Of a stretch of DNA of 8,936 bases, positions 7,438 to 8,936 are shown piece after piece. The number at the start of each line of letters is the position of its first letter. The first letter of the stretch is position 1. The notes beneath the pieces are model-generated. The model did no database searches, was not told where the DNA came from, and worked only from the letters and a program-made list of their open reading frames with translations. The stretch is from Treponema sp. UBA4319 (lineage in GTDB: Bacteria; Spirochaetota; Spirochaetia; Treponematales; Treponemataceae), in the NCBI GenBank assembly GCA_002393865.1, contig DGUD01000168.1:1-8936 (forward strand), given 5' to 3'. The position numbers and the translations under genes are program-made.

Positions 7438-7478
7438 AGCAGGAATACGCCCCCTTGTGCAGGGGACGCGTTCCTGCT
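7438..7478 (+). repeat. 41-base imperfect palindrome between esterase and MATE genes
   Basis: Arms of 18 bases, AGCAGGAATACGCCCCCT (7438-7455) and AGGGGACGCGTTCCTGCT (7461-7478), flank a TGTGC loop. Fifteen pairs are Watson-Crick, one is a G-T wobble and two are mismatches. It begins 10 bases after the esterase stop. No T-run follows, so it is not a standard intrinsic terminator. It coincides with the candidate MATE promoter, with the -35 in and beside the loop and the -10 starting at the last arm base. It may be an operator, an mRNA 3'-end stabiliser for the esterase transcript, or both. Confidence 0.75.
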
Positions 7479-7483
7479 ACACT
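7455..7483 (+). promoter_or_regulatory. Candidate extended -10 promoter for the MATE gene
   Basis: TTGTGC (7455-7460), a 17-base spacer and TACACT (7478-7483) preceded by TGC (7475-7477) form an extended -10 promoter with a weak -35. Predicted transcription would begin near 7490, only about 3 bases before the ATG at 7493. This fits the absence of a Shine-Dalgarno site there. The boxes match consensus only partly, so the promoter is plausible but unproven. Confidence 0.45.
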
Positions 7484-7492
7484 GGGCACATT

Positions 7493-8848
7493 ATGGAAGC
7501 AACAGCCACAGAAAACAAAATGGGCGTCATGCCCGTCGGAAAGCTGCTCGTACAGATTTCCCTCCCGATGATGATTTCAATGCTCGTCCAGGCGCTCTAC
7601 AACATCGTTGACAGCATCTTCGTCGCAAAGATTTCGGAAGACGCGCTGACTGCGGTCTCCCTTGCGTTCCCCATCCAGAACCTTATGATTTCCACCGCCG
7701 TCGGCACGGGCGTCGGCATCAACTCGCTGCTTTCCATGCGGCTGGGGCAGAAAAACCAGCAGGCCGTGGACAAGACCGCCATGAACGGCGTGCTCCTCGC
7801 GGCGCTCACCTGCATTGTGTTCATCATACTGGGATTCCTTATCCCGACCCCATACTTTGCAAGCCAGACCGACAGCCAGGCCATCACCGGCTACGGCACC
7901 ACCTACCTTGAAATCTGCATGAAGATATCCTTCGGGCTCTTCGGTGCGGTGATTTTTGAGCGTCTCCTCCAGTCCACCGGGCGCACCGTGCTCTCCATGG
8001 TCTCGCAGCTGACGGGCGCCATCATCAACTGTATTCTTGACCCCCTGCTGATTTTCGGACTGCTCGGCTGCCCGCGCATGGGCATAGCGGGCGCCGCATG
8101 GGCAACCGTCATCGGGCAGATTGCCGCCACGGTAGTCTCCATCACGCTCAACCTCACGCGGAACAAGGATATTCATTTCAAGCTCAGGTATATCCGGCCG
8201 GACGGAAAAACCATCGCGGACATCTACAAGGTCGGCGTGCCGTCCATACTGCTCGGCTCCATCGGCTCCTTCCTCACCTACCTGCTGAACAATATCCTGG
8301 GGCAGTTCTCCACCACCGCCATCGCGGTCTACGGCGTATACTTCAAGCTGCAGAGCTTTATCTTCATGCCGGTGTTCGGGCTGAACAACGGCATCGTCCC
8401 CATCGTCGCTTTCAATTACGGCGCCCGCCACAAGGAACGGATTACGCGCTCCATACGCCTGTGCGCCATCGCAGCCTTCTGCATCATGCTCGCGGGACTG
8501 CTTGCCTTTGAGCTGGTGCCAAGCGCGCTGCTCCTGCTGTTCAACGCATCGCCAGAAATGCTTTCCATCGGCGTACCCGCGCTGCGCACCATCGCGCTCC
8601 ACTTCCCCATCGCGGCGTTCTCCATCACGTTCATCTCGGTGTTCCAGGCGCTGGGCAGAGGGCTGTTCAGCATGATTACGTCCTTTGTCCGCCAGATTAT
8701 CGTGCTGCTCCCGGCAGCATGGCTGCTCTCGCTCACGGGCAATATCAACAACATCTGGTGGGCATTCGTCATCGCGGAGGCAGCCTCGCTCACATGCTGC
8801 CTCATCGGCTTCCGCTCCGTATACCGGACGCAGATTAAGCCCCTGTAA
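7493..8848 (+). CDS. MATE-family multidrug/metabolite efflux transporter
   Basis: Predicted 451-residue inner-membrane antiporter of the MATE family, closest in feel to the MepA/DinF-like branch, which exports drugs or metabolites in exchange for Na+ or H+. About twelve hydrophobic segments are visible in two six-helix halves, roughly 16-220 and 245-440, joined by a polar loop (222-244). Family motifs include ALYNIVDSIFVAKI (34-47) with the acidic D40 in helix 1, ILDPLLIFGL (181-190) and NNGIVPIVAFNYGA (298-311). The length is normal for the family. The start at ATG 7493 gives a standard N-terminus. Upstream in-frame codons lie inside the esterase gene. No candidate start (7493, 7520, 7529) has a convincing ribosome site, which with the adjacent promoter suggests leaderless translation. 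The gene is 65 bases after the esterase. Its substrate, and any link to the sensor genes, cannot be told from sequence. Confidence 0.95.
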   Translation: MEATATENKMGVMPVGKLLVQISLPMMISMLVQALYNIVDSIFVAKISEDALTAVSLAFPIQNLMISTAVGTGVGINSLLSMRLGQKNQQAVDKTAMNGVLLAALTCIVFIILGFLIPTPYFASQTDSQAITGYGTTYLEICMKISFGLFGAVIFERLLQSTGRTVLSMVSQLTGAIINCILDPLLIFGLLGCPRMGIAGAAWATVIGQIAATVVSITLNLTRNKDIHFKLRYIRPDGKTIADIYKVGVPSILLGSIGSFLTYLLNNILGQFSTTAIAVYGVYFKLQSFIFMPVFGLNNGIVPIVAFNYGARHKERITRSIRLCAIAAFCIMLAGLLAFELVPSALLLLFNASPEMLSIGVPALRTIALHFPIAAFSITFISVFQALGRGLFSMITSFVRQIIVLLPAAWLLSLTGNINNIWWAFVIAEAASLTCCLIGFRSVYRTQIKPL

Positions 8849-8862
8849 GGGCACGCAAAGAA

Positions 8863-8879
8863 TCCCCCGCAAAGGGGGA
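8863..8879. terminator. Stem-loop after the MATE gene
   Basis: A perfect 6-bp stem TCCCCC (8863-8868) / GGGGGA (8874-8879) with a GCAAA loop lies 14 bases after the MATE stop codon. On the + strand no T-run follows (GCAGCATAAAAAAG). Read on the - strand, the stem is followed by TTCTTT, a weak U-tract, so it may serve a convergent gene outside the window better than the MATE gene. It could also protect the 3' end of the MATE mRNA. Confidence 0.45.
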
Positions 8880-8903
8880 GCAGCATAAAAAAGCACGGAG
8901 GCA

Positions 8904-8926
8904 GAAGGCCCTGCGCACAGGGCTTC
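8904..8926. repeat. Second downstream hairpin overlapping the right flanking repeat
   Basis: GAAGGCCCTG (8904-8913) pairs with CAGGGCTTC (8918-8926) around a CGCA loop, leaving one bulged G. No T-run follows on the + strand. On the - strand a T6 run lies about 16 bases beyond the stem, too far for a classical terminator. The right arm is part of the 16-bp sequence shared with 42-57. Confidence 0.55.
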
Positions 8927-8933
8927 AGCATGA
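8918..8933 (-). repeat. 16-bp inverted flanking repeat, right copy
   Basis: CAGGGCTTCAGCATGA is the exact reverse complement of 42-57. Together the two copies enclose all five genes. The right copy forms one arm of a strong hairpin, whereas the left copy has only a short CCTG/CAGG stem next to it. This is compatible with a dispersed hairpin-type intergenic repeat. Confidence 0.5.
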
Positions 8934-8936
8934 GAT

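Noticed and set aside
7577..8896. Long open frame on the - strand across the MATE gene
   Set aside because: Its highly charged Asp/Glu/Arg/Gly-rich translation is the expected reverse complement of a membrane protein gene, not a real protein.

Overview
The window is a GC-rich bacterial segment with five genes, all on the + strand, and no RNA genes, insertion sequences or CRISPR arrays that I can see. The hybrid kinase belongs to a type I associate with Clostridia and Spirochaetota (Treponema-like). The two lipoprotein genes and the clear Shine-Dalgarno sites would fit either group. A Phe at -3 of one lipobox hints at the looser spirochaete lipobox. The host assignment is an inference and not certain.

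Layout: positions 1-303 are a non-coding leader. It holds a weak terminator-like hairpin, one copy of a 16-bp sequence that recurs inverted at the far end of the window, three and a half copies of a 22-bp tandem repeat with an internal dyad, and a near-consensus sigma-70 promoter (TTGAAA-17-TATAAT). Next comes a tight three-gene unit: a UrtA-like type I periplasmic binding lipoprotein (304-1485), a large hybrid histidine kinase with HisKA, HATPase, REC and HPt domains (1501-4311), and a sugar-type (family 1) solute-binding lipoprotein (4320-5636). After a 108-base gap with overlapping inverted repeats comes a sialate O-acetylesterase-family esterase (5745-7427). A 41-base imperfect palindrome overlapping a candidate extended -10 promoter then leads into a MATE-family efflux transporter (7493-8848). 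Two hairpins and the second 16-bp copy close the window.

Reading: the first three genes look like one transcription unit encoding an envelope sensing module. Two binding lipoproteins of unrelated folds flank a membrane kinase, and no permease or ATPase is present. The most economical inference is that one or both lipoproteins present ligands to the kinase rather than feeding a transporter, although transporter genes could lie elsewhere. The kinase carries a complete His-Asp-His relay but no DNA-binding partner is visible, so its output regulator must be encoded outside the window. The esterase and the MATE pump may be downstream targets or simply neighbours. The pump appears to have its own promoter, possibly giving a leaderless mRNA.

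The most notable non-coding signals are the 22-bp repeats, where two of the three differences between units are symmetric changes that preserve the dyad, and the palindrome that spans the MATE promoter.
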